From Parietichytrium sp. I65-24A (lineage: Eukaryota; Sar; Bigyra; Thraustochytrida; Thraustochytriidae), in the NCBI GenBank assembly GCA_012862575.1, contig BLSF01000016.1, positions 558,001-622,000 of the forward strand: a DNA stretch of 64,000 nt. Direction: 5' to 3'. The translations under genes and the position numbers were made by a program. Below are positions 11,001 through 20,698 of the stretch, one piece after another (position 1 is the first letter of the stretch; every line of letters starts with the position of its first letter). The notes below the pieces were generated by a model, which was not told the origin of the DNA, did no database searches, and was given only the letters and a program-made list of their open reading frames with translations.

Positions 11001-12008
11001 GAACGAATTGGTGCGGTGACGACAGTGTTTCTGGAGGTCGTGCTCGCTGCTACGCACAATGCTGTTATGACCCATGCAATTTGCGAGGTTGGGGAGCAGC
11101 AAGACGTTTCACGCATCAACGTTGTGAAAGAATTAGAGTCATTCAAATCTGGCCACGCTTGCATTAAAACACTATTGACTAGGATGACATATCAAGAGTT
11201 TTGCGCCTCCTTGATGCGAGCCCATCAAGCAGCCTGGACAGACGGCCAATCGGACGGCGGAGAACCGGCCGTGCATTCAATGGACAACGACGCCACGATT
11301 CTTTTCGAGAACGAGCCATTTGACCCGCACAACAACCAGGCTCACAGAGCTCAGCTGGACGCAGCTTTCGAGGACGTGAAAAACTGTAAAGCATCGCTAC
11401 GCGCTCGCATCGAGATGCTTAACACGAGCATGCACACGTTTCTGAGACAGACCAGCTACATGGTCCATGAACATCAGCCAGAGCCCGTGCCGAAGAGCTG
11501 CCCAAAGTCTTCGCAGCGGCTCACTTGTTGGCTGTGTTGTACGTCCTGCGAGAGCTCGCTTAATGCGCAGCACGAAGCTACCCGCAAGGGCGCAAAGACC
11601 CGTTACTGGTGCGCGTCATGCGGCGGCATCCCGCTCTGCGTCGAGAAGCGCGCGATGTTCGGCAACTTGAGCTGTTTCCAGGTCTTCCATGACCGCCGCA
11701 TCGATACTGTTTTCAAAGGCTTCCCTGCTCAAGGCTTTTGCCCGTGCACCAACCCGCAAGCGGTCATGAGGAATGTTTGGAACGAGACGATTGTTCCCGC
11801 CCACCGGCCTGCCATCGGGACCACCAATCTTCGCCCACCAAAGCGGAAGCGCAGTCGCAATTCAAATGCCAGCAAGACCAAGGCCGAAGCTGCCACCAGC
11901 AGCAGCAGCAGCAAAGCTTTCGATCAAGATCATGGTATCAATGCCGATAACGGCAACGACCCGAATGGCACTGGTCCCCTGGACCGTGAACCTGGTAATG
12001 GCTCTTGA
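8007..12008 (+). CDS. PiggyBac-like transposase-derived protein, very long (1333 aa)
   Basis: The uninterrupted frame has its first ATG at 8007 (an upstream TTG at 7983 is unlikely). Family assignment rests on three regions. Residues 133-185 (FLFVFLQMCALG ... YPRFRAILSN) resemble the N-terminal part of the piggyBac DDE domain. The end of that domain shows GLHWWNELNG followed by a hydrophobic helix and MTYQEFCASL. A Cys/His-rich tail at about 1170-1230 (C..C, TRYWCASC, LCVEKR, CFQVFH) matches the C-terminal zinc finger of piggyBac proteins. A SAP-like LDGLTLAELRKVAVLYGL lies near residue 631. Canonical piggyBac proteins are about 600 residues, so this one is double length. I could not place the three catalytic Asp residues, nor find TTAA-flanked terminal repeats. 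It could be an active element, a degenerate one, or a domesticated gene. Confidence 0.65.
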   Translation: MQVSGEQAAQRLQGTLFQDPQGYLPFAIRAASREDDGTDGPDEVEKPDATPWEDMSGVCDTSMIWEEDLLNKGFKAREEVSDVFEKWQALLAGAEAYAPRSGRRFSTHLAIWLVKSGVFDHLLKVVKGKLGITTQEVCKFLFVFLQMCALGLEPLVFYDNLAVDPQLAQVLPYPRFRAILSNIWPMMETEQISGENMDLLFETSPVASQLSSGSTIIRSLTHSFASFATRNSMSRRSVLSLESDSIHVHTGREAPGHLEVDTFHSKLTGIVLSQSVREGRGRACRLRSVTSIIESMAPVRRSWAHHRKRRHTDLKPMLVLTDHSDPTIIEALSEADLNPLSVKYQTPPFPFDFTTLDLIRQNPGNPQPRLFGLTCDLPKYAFWAERSVSGKTQKALAYTNGRGRAALFHTTDDRLGSCEWAYVPHNDVMSSRERFLDAESSSGVSSSSSEYAPHDATSLLPGSNERSKSEAPKIVPRGSTRNSRYAALGIPPSSRALDTLDDRTHAEAVHMVREMGEKALKDLNKACDSDLRGRFRRLTQTEFSQDWFLQCFARVTNDTLEQLITVLAFNLELGSFGPLLPGEPYNVPTSRRFMAQPILVCANQVLQIATVDLTVEIGSPNMTTLFEHRNLDGLTLAELRKVAVLYGLTPAPGVCQKPTLEHLVQLCWLGDYAASCISASVIQTFTCRSLPGNSRESTMKVIAAELVKFGAISAFVGASQYGLVHAENLPYHAASVFSVIKYIPLEHQKVLHFDGSPNIPQEWSSMEPSIPIEKAAKIYEAARMHAWNSTQSVRGVRIGTVYLHPVSSETDLLQEQELATVYGQFASCVMDPHSVEWANMCSKFALLVPQKSTRCQILQHTSLAVQDVFYVVVARGSATALDDVKVLRIVQVRFAPSAISSLALLIGYLGERHFSAVLTTSAQFTNTDRFRLLQSGWKLSPQHLALYSDLSTQLNRLIARRGDAPLPPARMIIPRGLHWWNELNGILSKRLRGFASEPERIGAVTTVFLEVVLAATHNAVMTHAICEVGEQQDVSRINVVKELESFKSGHACIKTLLTRMTYQEFCASLMRAHQAAWTDGQSDGGEPAVHSMDNDATILFENEPFDPHNNQAHRAQLDAAFEDVKNCKASLRARIEMLNTSMHTFLRQTSYMVHEHQPEPVPKSCPKSSQRLTCWLCCTSCESSLNAQHEATRKGAKTRYWCASCGGIPLCVEKRAMFGNLSCFQVFHDRRIDTVFKGFPAQGFCPCTNPQAVMRNVWNETIVPAHRPAIGTTNLRPPKRKRSRNSNASKTKAEAATSSSSSKAFDQDHGINADNGNDPNGTGPLDREPGNGS

Positions 12009-13234
12009 GTCTCATGATGATGAGGCCGAGGACTACTGAAGGGAAACACCGCAGGTAAAACTCCGTCACCTCGCATTTTTACCTTCGGAGTTTTCGCACT
12101 CGGTTTGCAAAAGCAAAAGCAAATGCAAATTATTGACAGTGAGTATGGTACGGGGCTGCGCCGGTAGCGGTAGTGAGCACCTGGTACGTTGTCGGGACAC
12201 ACTGCCAGTGTGCCAAAAAGCAGTTGCTTCATTCTCTCTTCAAGAACAGCTCGTTGTGTATTCTTCAATTCGTGTTATCAACGCTCACCAGAGACCTATT
12301 GAGATTCGGAAACTTTTCGGTGGCGGGCGCGACGAGGGTCGATTGCATTTGGACCATTCCTGACAACAATAGTTGTTCTGCGCGCTCCTGTAAGAAGAGA
12401 TGAGATAGAGGGCTTAGCTAGCCCTTCGCGGCCCTGCGTTGCCAGTACCAGGTACGAGTACTGTACCTCCTCCGCCGACGCGCGAAGCTGTGGCTGCTGA
12501 CTCGGACCTCGCCATGACAATTGTCAGTACTTGTTTTCATTTGGGGCATCGAACTCGCATGGCGAGAATGTAACTGTATTTTAAGTTCCGAGAACTGACT
12601 CGCGAGCTCTGCTGCTTGTCTCGCTCGACCTTTTGGCAAGGCGGTGGAGCGCGCGAGAAACACGAGGAACTCTGCTCACTGCTGTCGACTGCTTGAAACC
12701 TTTGACACAATGCCTTTGAGAAAAAACCAAGTCGGCCAAGTCGGCCAAGCCTTGACTCATGACCATGAAAATGTAGTACTGAGCGAACGCAAAAGAGTCT
12801 TTATTCTTTCTTTCAATCTTTCTTTCTTTGTCCGTGTTGAAGTGATGAGTTTTCCTCAATTCGCCGACGGTGCGTCGACCTTCAAGTATCTTCATTCTTC
12901 TATCTGCCATGTATGGTTTTTTCGTTTCTTGCTCGTCATTGCTTGCATTTTTCCTGTTCGTTGTTTGGTTTCGTTGTTTATCGTGGTCTGTTCCTGGATG
13001 TTTCTCTTTTCTCTTCTTTTTACTTTGTTTTGTTTTGTTTTGATTTGAGTCTTTTCGGTTTGTTCTGAATTCTGCATTTCTGAACTCTGAATTCTGAGTT
13101 TAGCTCCTGTACTGGTATTGATTTTTGGTACACACTGTCGTATCGTACCTTACAGTTTTGGCCGACTGCTTACAAAATCCGAGGAAATTGCTCCGAAGGG
13201 GGGTTAGTAGTTTGCATATTCTCTGTTAACGCAT

Positions 13235-13420
13235 GCGCCGGGTCGCGTTCCGGCAACGCGCCGGCCGAGGGGGGATCTGCGCACAAGACGCAGGGTGTCG
13301 TGGGCGCTTCTTTAGCTATTGTTATATACGAGTGCTATGATGGAGCTAGCAGCCGAGGAAGCTTCGGCTGTTCTCCGGGTGAAAAGAGGCGCCGAAAGAC
13401 AAGGGGGCAGCGCCCGATAC
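13235..13420. other. Hairpin-rich GC island, possible structured RNA
   Basis: Four local inverted repeats occur in a row: CGCGTT/AACGCG (13244-13260), CTGCG/CGCAG (13277-13293), a 9-bp stem with a 3-nt loop at 13350-13370 that includes one G-T pair, and GGCGC/GCGCC (13388-13114 region end 13414). The island is clearly more GC-rich than its AT-rich flanks and has no ORF that looks real. It could be a non-coding RNA gene, but I recognise no family and see no promoter. Confidence 0.3.
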
Positions 13421-13724
13421 ACCCCTTTCTACCCCCCCTGCGCCGTATGAAAAAATTGGATGTGAATTTTTTCTTCATTTTGATGATGATTGATGATGAT
13501 AACCCCAACCGACAAAACAAAAGAACGAATTTGGCGAAAAGCGCGATCTACTTTCGTTATTTAAACATCAGATCAACTCTGATAAAATGAACATTTGTAA
13601 TGATCACAAACAGTGCAGCACTTGCGGAACATTGCAGGAAGGCACACGATGTGACGAGAGAAGGCAACAGACACACAGCACACAGCACATGCACACAGCA
13701 ACCGCAAAACTAATAACAGATGAC

Positions 13725-13725
13725 G

Positions 13726-13757
<32 letters not shown>

Positions 13758-13762
13758 GCCTC
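13725..13762. repeat. CT microsatellite
   Basis: A run of CT dinucleotides with a few interruptions. Low complexity. Confidence 0.85.
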
Positions 13763-14035
13763 TTTCTGTCTGTCCCTCTCCGCCGTTGGCACAGTGGCTC
13801 GCAGTGTCACGGTTACCTCTGCCAACGGACCTGCCAGTGTTTATAAACATGATGGTACTCAGTGGTGATAGTAGTGATGGCAGAGCGGAAGCGAGCGGAG
13901 ATGATGGGAGGCGGCCAACACACTCGCGTTGAGTTGACTGAGAGAGATGTGACATGTCATGAGTGTCATGAGTGTCAGAAGTGTCAGGAGTGGCAGGGAT
14001 GAGGGATGAGGGATGAAAAGGAGAAAGCTTTCTTT

Positions 14036-14101
14036 TGAATTCTGAGTTTGGAAATCTGAATTCTGAAATCTGAATTCTGAATTCTGAGTTTCGAATTCTG
14101 C
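14036..14101. repeat. GAATTCTGA palindromic repeat tract
   Basis: Several copies of TTCTGAATTCTGA/TCTGAAAT words, self-complementary in places. Same family as the tract at 7640-7735. Confidence 0.7.
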
Positions 14102-14634
14102 TTCTCTTGCGTTGACTCAGTAAAGTGTGGCCCAATGCCAATACCAACGCCAACGGCAACGCCGCGAGACTGCGAAGGAAATCGTTGCCGCAACGCAGCA
14201 TCGGCCCAAACCTTCGGGGAATATACATATCCATCATATGCGCACGTTGTTGGTGGTCAAAGTCACCATCGAGTCAGAATTCGGTGCGGTGAGAATGTGG
14301 ACGGAAGTGGATAAGAAGAAACAAATCTCGCACTGGAAGGACTGTAAGGATGCCGTACCGGTACCACAGTCACAGTCAACTTTGAAAGGTGTGAACTGGA
14401 CACAAGTGTTAGGCCCGCGGCTTAGACCGTACCGGTGTCTACTTTTGGACTGCTACGGGCTAGTGAATGCATTTGCAAATGGCAAACAGCATTGCAAAGC
14501 TGAGCCTTTCAGAATCAGGTGCCTGACCTGCAGACCCCAAACAAGGTCAAAAGCAAAGAAGCAAAAGCAGACAGAGCGAAAGCGAAAAGCATTCGGAGAA
14601 AGGTGAAGAGAAAAGAAAGGAGCCAAGTGCAAAG

Positions 14635-15765
14635 ATGCTCTCAAGACAAGTTGCAGGTAGACTTGCGCGTGTGGGCGGCAGCCATGGCGCCGTGATGCAC
14701 CAGCTGATGGGCTCGCAATCTCTTGTTGCAAACCGTGCGCGCGAGTTCCATGTGCTCCGGCGCCGCGAGTATGACTGGGTTACCGTGGAGGCAGAGGAGC
14801 TCATCGCGAAAGCGTACGCCAGGCATAAGGCTTTGGCGGATAGCGGAGAGAGCTTCCCGCCGTCGCTAGCTCTGGATGATCTCGAGCATGTCGGAACCCC
14901 TTTCCATTATGAGCCAAAAACAGTCGGCGACAAGGTCGCTTTGCGGGTCACCAACGTACTAGAGAAGATGATGGAGATGTTCTTCCGGGAAAAGTACGAC
15001 CATCACGCCGTGACGCTCGAAACGCTTGCCGCGGTGCCAGGTATTGTAAGTTGATGAGAAGCAAGAAAAGAGCTTTAACCAGCGAGATGTATGGCTAACA
15101 AAAATTTGCGCCACTTGTTTGGATTTCCTCTCCAGGTCGGTGCCATGAACAGGCATCTAAGGTCTCTTCGAAGGATGAAGCGGGATCACGGCTGGATCAA
15201 CCCTTTGCTAGAAGAAGCTGAGAACGAGCGCATGCATCTCCTCATCTGGATGCAACACACCAAGCCAAGTACCCTCGAGAGAGGGTTCGTAGCTCTCGCC
15301 CAAGCTGGGTACTTTGGCTTCTACTCTGTAATGTATGCAGTATCCCCCAAAACAGCGCATCGCGCTGTTGGATACCTCGAGGAAGCTGCGCACAGAGCCT
15401 ACACTGACTACCTCGAGGCCATTGATTCAGGCGCTATCGCCAACGTGCCAGCCATGAAAATCGCAAAGGAATACTACCGCCTTCCAGATGACGCAAAGCT
15501 CCGCGACGTTGTTCTTCAGGTCCGCGCCGACGAGTGCATGCACCGCGACTTTAACCACCATCTCGCTTGCCGCATTGAAGCCAACAAACAGGATGAGAAC
15601 CCAGTGTCCATGATGGACGACGTCACTCTATGGAAAAAACACACAGAAAACGTCACACTGAACCCTGCTATGGCCAACGAAGCGCGCAAGATTCTCAATA
15701 AACTCCCAACTCCAATTCTTGACCAGGTCGTATCTGAAGGCCAAAAAGCCCAAGCAAGCACCTAA
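14635..15765 (+). CDS. AOX: Mitochondrial alternative oxidase (2 exons)
   Basis: Exons 14635-15045 and 15136-15765 give 346 residues; the 90-nt intron (GTAAGT...CTCCAG) splits the conserved AAVPGI/VGAMNRHLRSL. The enzyme is the cyanide-resistant ubiquinol oxidase of the mitochondrial inner membrane. All six di-iron ligands can be aligned: Glu in LETLAAVPG, Glu and His in EEAENERMHL, Glu in YLEEAAHRAYT, and Glu and His in RADECMHRDFNH. The Arg-rich, acid-free first 40 residues look like a mitochondrial targeting peptide. Oddities: the usual LEEEA.xTYT motif reads LEEAAHRAYT, so the Thr next to the catalytic Tyr is Ala, and ADEAHHRD reads ADECMHRD. The regulatory N-terminal Cys of angiosperm enzymes is not evident. 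Confidence 0.95.
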
Positions 15766-16158
15766 ACAAAGCCAAACATCCCGCCTGTCCCGTCCCTTAC
15801 TGATAAATGATGAAAACAAATCGATTTGAAACCAGACAATTGTTCTTCAAGTGGCCGCCCTGCATAGCAACTCAGACAGAGCAACGCCCAGGCTGCGTCA
15901 TGAAAGAGGAAATAAAAGCATGGCTGTCTTCTCATCGGCGCTGGTCGCGAAGGACCGCAAAGTCAGAGTGCTCTTGTCAAGAAAGGAGATGCTTGGACAA
16001 GCTGTGCAAGTCACCAAGTTGATCGGAGAGGGTTCTCGAAAAAGAAAACATTGAGTTCCCCACGCATTGGTCTGCCGAGTTGCAAGTCTGCTTGAAAAAG
16101 TCATCATGGGAATGACGCTGGCGAAGAAGGAGCAACGGCAATTGGCTGTGTCCTGTGC

Positions 16159-16208
16159 CCTGCGTCCTGCGTCCTGCGTCCTGCGTCCTGCGTCCTGCGT
16201 CCTGTCCT
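16159..16208. repeat. CCTGCGT heptamer array
   Basis: Six to seven tandem copies of a 7-bp unit. It is not a telomere repeat of any type I know. Confidence 0.85.
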
Positions 16209-16435
16209 GCATTCGAACAAAGCGCCTCTTGTGACTTTTAACACCTGCTTCATCGCGGGACTGTTTTCGAGTGCCAGTATTCAAAGTCAGCAAACGCGGT
16301 TCTCGTAATTGTCAATCGCCTTTCCAGTCATCATCTACCCTCCACCACCGCTTCCCTCGTTCAGCTTTCGCGCAGTTTCACAGTTTGAATTACGCACCGG
16401 TACTACCACCCACAGCTGCTCTTCTTCGCAGCTGC

Positions 16436-16503
16436 CCCCACAGGTCCCACAGGTCCCACAGGAGGTCCCACAGGTCCCACAGGAGGTCCCACAGGTCCCA
16501 CAC
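16436..16503. repeat. CCCACAGGT/CCCACAGGAGGT minisatellite
   Basis: Alternating 9- and 12-bp units, probably in the 5' UTR of the nuclease gene. Unit lengths divisible by three keep frames open, which creates spurious Pro/Gln/Val or Gly/Pro/Val repeat ORFs. Confidence 0.8.
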
Positions 16504-16541
16504 GTGCGATAGTTCTGTCGAGCACGCAGGGCAGGTGGTCC

Positions 16542-17615
16542 ATGTCAGCCATGTCAGCCATAGCCGCGGCGTTCGCCGCAGGAGCAGCTGGCGGCGGCGG
16601 CCTGGTGTACTTGCTGACGAAAAGTAGCCCCGGAAGAGGCGACGTACATGGCATTCGCAATGAGCAGCAGCAGGCAGCGGTGGCGCAGACAATGCAGACA
16701 ATGCAGACGGTGAAGACGGTGAAGACGGGCAAGGTGGAGACGGAATTTGGGCTGGCGCCGTTCGGACTTCCCTTGGCGAGTTTCGAGGTGAAGAAGTTTG
16801 GAGGATTTGCGCTGGGATATGACAGGCGGCTGCGCACGTCGACGTTTGCGTACGAGCGGTTGACGACGAAGAGCATCGGCGGCGCCGCCAAGCGAGCGGC
16901 TGGGTTCGCCGAGGATAAGTCAGAGAGCGAGATCTACAGAGTGAGAAACTCGGACTACGCCAAGACTGGCTTGGACAGGGGCCACCTGGTGCCCGCAGCG
17001 GACTTCAAAGGCTCACAGGAGGAGATGGACGAGACGTTCGTGATGAGCAATATATGCCCGCAAGATCCCAAGCTCAATCGCGGATATTGGTCCGACTTTG
17101 AAGCTTTTGTCCGGCATTTGACCACCCATTTTGATGAAGTGCACGCCGTGACAGGACCCCTCTTTCTCCCCGTCATGGATGAGGTGAGCGGCGAATGGAT
17201 TGCCAGGTATCGGTTTGTTGGCCAAAGCGGAGGCGATTTGGCCAAGAAGAGAGTCATCATCAAGTCGGAGTCCGAGTCGATGGTGGAGAAAATGCCTCTT
17301 ATGCCGGTCCCCACGCACATGTACAAGGTGATCATGGGCGTTCGAAAGGACCAGCCCACGTTTCTCGCTGCGTTTGTGCTTCCCAACGAGGAGATCAAGG
17401 CTGGCACCCCGCTGCAAAAGTTTCAAATCTCTCTGCCGCTACTGGAAACTATTTCTGGCCATGAATTCTTCCCGACACTATTACACGCGCACGCGCAACA
17501 TCAGAGTGAGCATCGCTCAGGTCCACCAAAGTCGGCCAAGGACCTGTGCCAAGAAGTTGCTTGTGATATTCGCAGCAAGTGGAAGGCTGCGAAGGAGCAG
17601 GTTGTTGGTGCGTGA
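16542..17615 (+). CDS. Mitochondrial DNA/RNA non-specific nuclease, EndoG/NUC1 type
   Basis: 357 residues, single exon. The family cuts DNA and RNA with a beta-beta-alpha-Me active site and usually sits in the mitochondrial intermembrane space, where it acts in mtDNA turnover and cell death. Seen: an N-terminal Ala/Gly-rich hydrophobic segment (about residues 4-26) that would anchor or target the protein, a Thr/Gln-rich spacer, then the nuclease domain with the DRGH motif in LDRGHLVPAADF (around 145-148) and the metal-binding Asn in MSNICPQDPKLNRGYWSDFE. PLFLPVMDE follows as in other EndoG proteins. The start at 16542 lets the hydrophobic segment begin at once; a second Met three codons later is equally possible. 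Confidence 0.93.
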   Translation: MSAMSAIAAAFAAGAAGGGGLVYLLTKSSPGRGDVHGIRNEQQQAAVAQTMQTMQTVKTVKTGKVETEFGLAPFGLPLASFEVKKFGGFALGYDRRLRTSTFAYERLTTKSIGGAAKRAAGFAEDKSESEIYRVRNSDYAKTGLDRGHLVPAADFKGSQEEMDETFVMSNICPQDPKLNRGYWSDFEAFVRHLTTHFDEVHAVTGPLFLPVMDEVSGEWIARYRFVGQSGGDLAKKRVIIKSESESMVEKMPLMPVPTHMYKVIMGVRKDQPTFLAAFVLPNEEIKAGTPLQKFQISLPLLETISGHEFFPTLLHAHAQHQSEHRSGPPKSAKDLCQEVACDIRSKWKAAKEQVVGA

Positions 17616-17943
17616 TAGGTTGAGCTGTTAAAGCTTCATGATTAATGTTTTTTTTGTTTTTTTTTTTTGGTTGTTGTTAAAATACCAACAGAAAGTTACG
17701 GTGTGTGCGTGGGAAAAGGTTGTGTGTATTCCACGCAAAAAAAGGAAGGCCTTTCACTCCTCGCGGGCAGTGTGAATTGGGCAATCCCACTCCGCCGAAC
17801 ACTCGCGGCAAAGAGGTCGCTGGAAAACCTCAAAACCCAACTATTAAAATTCAAATCAATCTATCATCAATGCTATCCATCGACGTTCTACTGTAATAAG
17901 TTCGCGCAAACACAAAAAAAAAATCTCGCATGGTTTTGCTCAA
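17616..17943. other. Short convergent intergenic region
   Basis: 328 bases between the 3' ends of the EndoG (+) and TMEM41-like (-) genes. It contains a T-rich run near 17648-17670 and A-rich tracts near 17740 and 17913-17922. Probably overlapping 3' UTRs. Confidence 0.6.
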
Positions 17944-19014
17944 TCATTCCACCGTGGTGGAGATGCCATACCTTGATTGGACCGCTTTGAGAAACGGGGC
18001 AAAGCCTGCTATCAGAATAGCTGCACATGTCAGCTTTAAGAGCAAGACGGTGTCGAAAATATCCGATGTAGACTCCACACTGGCAAGCACATTTCCAGCA
18101 GAGACTGTCACGAAATTGTATGGCATGAGTCCAAAGAAAATGCTAACAAAAAACAGATGGATCGGAACTCCACAGTGAGGCATCAGCGCATTCAACAACC
18201 AGTTCGGGGACCCGGGAAAGAGCCTCAGAGAGGTGAGACTGAAATATATCAGGATCAAGATGTTAGTCAACAACGAACGCGCACACAAAAGTAGAAATGT
18301 TGGCCAGAGAATGACTTACTAAAGAGCAAAGGTAAATGGCTCAGACTTTAGCCGTTCAGACTTTTCTTGGAGCTTGTGCAAAGCTCGCGCAACGCGGCCG
18401 GTCGAGTCCGGGCCAACATTTTGTACAAGCTCTTCCGCAACCAGCCACGACACGACATATGCCATCGTGGCTCCTCCCGCAGAAAGAGCGCAGCATAGTG
18501 GCCAACCAAAGGTGACCCCAAGGATAAGACCAGCTGTGAAATTGAGGATGACTGACCCAGGCAAAGAGAATGCCTGCTTAAATAGATACAATGCAGCGAA
18601 CGAGCAGACGACAAGCGGAAAGTTGACGTCGATCAGGAGCGCGAACGTCTCCTGGGTGTCTTTGAGTTCCGCGAGGCTGCGCGGAACCTTGAACTTGGGC
18701 TTAAGGCCCCTCTCTGCGGCAGCGATCTCCAGCTGCAGCTTGAGATTCTCATAGAACAAGTACAAGATCGCCATGCAGACCCCCAAGAACACCAGCAGTC
18801 CCACCACATTCCACGGCCAGCGTAGCACCGGCCTCGCCTTGCCTTTGCGTTGTTTCTCGTTGAGCCCGGCATCCCCCGAGGCACTCGCGCTGGCGGTCTC
18901 GATCTTGCGCGGGATCACAACTCGCCATGATTTACGCTCCGGCGAAACCGCTCCCCTCCTACATTCCTGCGCCGGATAAGCCGTTTGCTGCGCCGAGTTC
19001 AGCCTCGTCCGCAT
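17944..19014 (-). CDS. TMEM41/VTT-domain (SNARE-associated Golgi) membrane protein, 2 exons
   Basis: Exons 19014-18320 and 18238-17944 on the minus strand, intron 81 nt (GTAAGT...TTTCAG), giving 329 residues. The family (TMEM41, VMP1, DedA/VTT) are ER lipid scramblases used in autophagy and lipid mobilisation. Seen: a basic cytosolic N-terminus, a first TM segment (WPWNVVGLLVFLGVCMAILYL), the family signature LYLFKQAFSLPGSVILNFTAG followed by G-rich FGWPLCCALSAGGA, and across the splice site SLRLFPGSPNWLLN, then GLMPYNFVTVSAG. The splice site lies between FTFAL and LTSLRLFPG and restores the family consensus. The frame is open upstream of 19014 but without an ATG, so 19014 is the chosen start. 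Confidence 0.9.
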
Positions 19015-20698
19015 ACTTGACCCGCCAATGCTCAACGCCTCGATCCGGCGTGCCGGTTCCGACGACCAGTCCAGCTCGCACTTTTTCACAGCCCAATGTC
19101 CAAATACAACCAATCAAAACAAAACAAAACAAAAGTCGCACTTTTCCACTCAGCGCTATCACACCTCACACCTCACACCTCACTGTGCGCGACCTCACAA
19201 ACCTCACAAACCTCACAACTATAGTTCGTAAAGCAAACGCTCTTGGCCGTATGTGCTGCGAATACCTTTTCATTCAAAGCTCCTGGCCCGCACTTCTGCT
19301 GCTTCGGCTGCTTCCCTTTCTCCTTCCAAGGACAAGATTGACTTGACTGAGTTGGAATGAGTGGGACTCCTCGGCTAACACAGACAGAGAGAACAGAGAG
19401 CTACCGGTGCTCGGTACTCTCGGTATCTCTCGGTACTCACTGGCAGTACTCGCAGTAACTGTGGCAAAGTAGGCGGGATAAGTGCGAGATGGAAGACTTG
19501 GAAGACAATGCAAGTTGGTGGGTTCGGGCGATGGGTTTTTGGTGATGGGTGTTTTGGATTGATTGATTTTGGTAGATTGATTGATTGACTTGATGATTTC
19601 AATTGATCACAGAGTTGAATGGATGATAATGAACGTCTGTAAATAGTGTGGTTGTCGGCGGGTTTGTCAAAATAACCAATTTCGTGAGTGTTCTCGAGTC
19701 TAGAGAGTGTCCTTGCGTCATCTTGAATCAAGCGCAGCTGGAGAGAACCTTCCATCGACGGCTCGTGTGGCTGGACTTGATTTTGTTTTGACGAGAGCCT
19801 TTCTATTTGTGAACCTCATCAAAGAACATGCCCGATGCTCGCAGGCTCCACAAAGCTTGCAAACTATCAGGCACTTTAAACTGAGCCGAGCTGAGCTGAT
19901 TGAGTAATTTGCGAATGTAAGATGCTTCGGGATCGTGTGAGTCTCACGAGCCCGCGTGTCGCGGGCTACCAATCCGCCGACGACGTTTACTGCCAGTGGC
20001 CGGAGCTCTCCGGCTTGATGACATTGATAGCATTTAAGAGCATCCTTTTGTTTAAGTTAATTTTGATCAACCAGATAAGCAGAATTAGAATTTAGAGAAT
20101 TTCAAAGATCAACGACCTTGAAATCAATCAAATTGAAGTCAAAGTAAAAAGAAAAGGAAACAAAGTGAAGCAGGTAAAACAAACCAACAAATTTGCGCAA
20201 AATCAAAATTCAAATCTTTTTGGTACCTAAATTACCTAAATAGAAAGAGTCGACCACAGTCCTCTCATACTAGTAGCTACACTAACCAGCGTTACTCCAC
20301 AAGTGCACCTCGAATCTCGCCCGCTTCCGGCTCCTGCTACCGCCGCCTTACCCATACCGGTAAGGTGCCCTCCAGCGGAACGCTTTCAAGATTCTTCTCC
20401 GGGTTGTAAGAACTATAACAGAGGCGCTAGTGGCGTTAATACCTATTTAAGAGAGGATACTGTGCATTACTCACTCAGTGCGTTCTTACGCAAGCCAATG
20501 TAATATTACGTCAGCCCATGAGTTTGCAAAGTTCATGTGTTCGAAGTTGTGAAATGGTGGTGTTTTAGTTGCAAATTTTAGTTTTAAAGAAGCTTCAGAA
20601 ATGGATCGCGAAGAAAACGTCAACGGATGCGCGTTGCGGGGCTGGATGGTACAGTTAGATAATTGTCAAGGTGGTCCTGAAGCAAGTGCGAGTGCAAG
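19015..20698. other. Intergenic region, no gene recognised
   Basis: About 1.7 kb. It holds ACCTCAC repeats near 19165-19215, GATT-rich sequence at 19555-19600, and a strong hairpin AGCCCGCG-TGT-CGCGGGCT at about 19950-19969. No ORF looks protein-like. Confidence 0.5.

Larger units (their letters stand above)
12009..14634. other. Intergenic region with structured GC-rich island and repeats
   Basis: About 2.6 kb without a recognised gene. It contains a hairpin-rich GC island at 13235-13420, TTCTGAATTCTGA repeats near 13064-13105 and 14036-14101, a CT microsatellite at about 13725-13760, and tandem GAGTGTCA/GAGGGAT words near 13950-14010. Two long-looking frames (14127-14606 plus, 13710-14237 minus) have no protein-like composition. 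Confidence 0.55.
15766..16541. other. Intergenic region with two minisatellites
   Basis: Between AOX and the EndoG gene. It contains a CCTGCGT heptamer array (16159-16208) and a CCCACAGGT/CCCACAGGAGGT array (16436-16503) ending about 38 bases before the next ATG. No gene is seen. Confidence 0.65.

Noticed and set aside
10074-11102. Minus-strand frames inside the piggyBac-like gene
   Set aside because: Overlap a recognisable protein and have no motif.
16403-16891. Gly/Pro/Val repeat ORFs around the EndoG start
   Set aside because: Produced by the CCCACAGGT minisatellite and antisense to the conserved nuclease.
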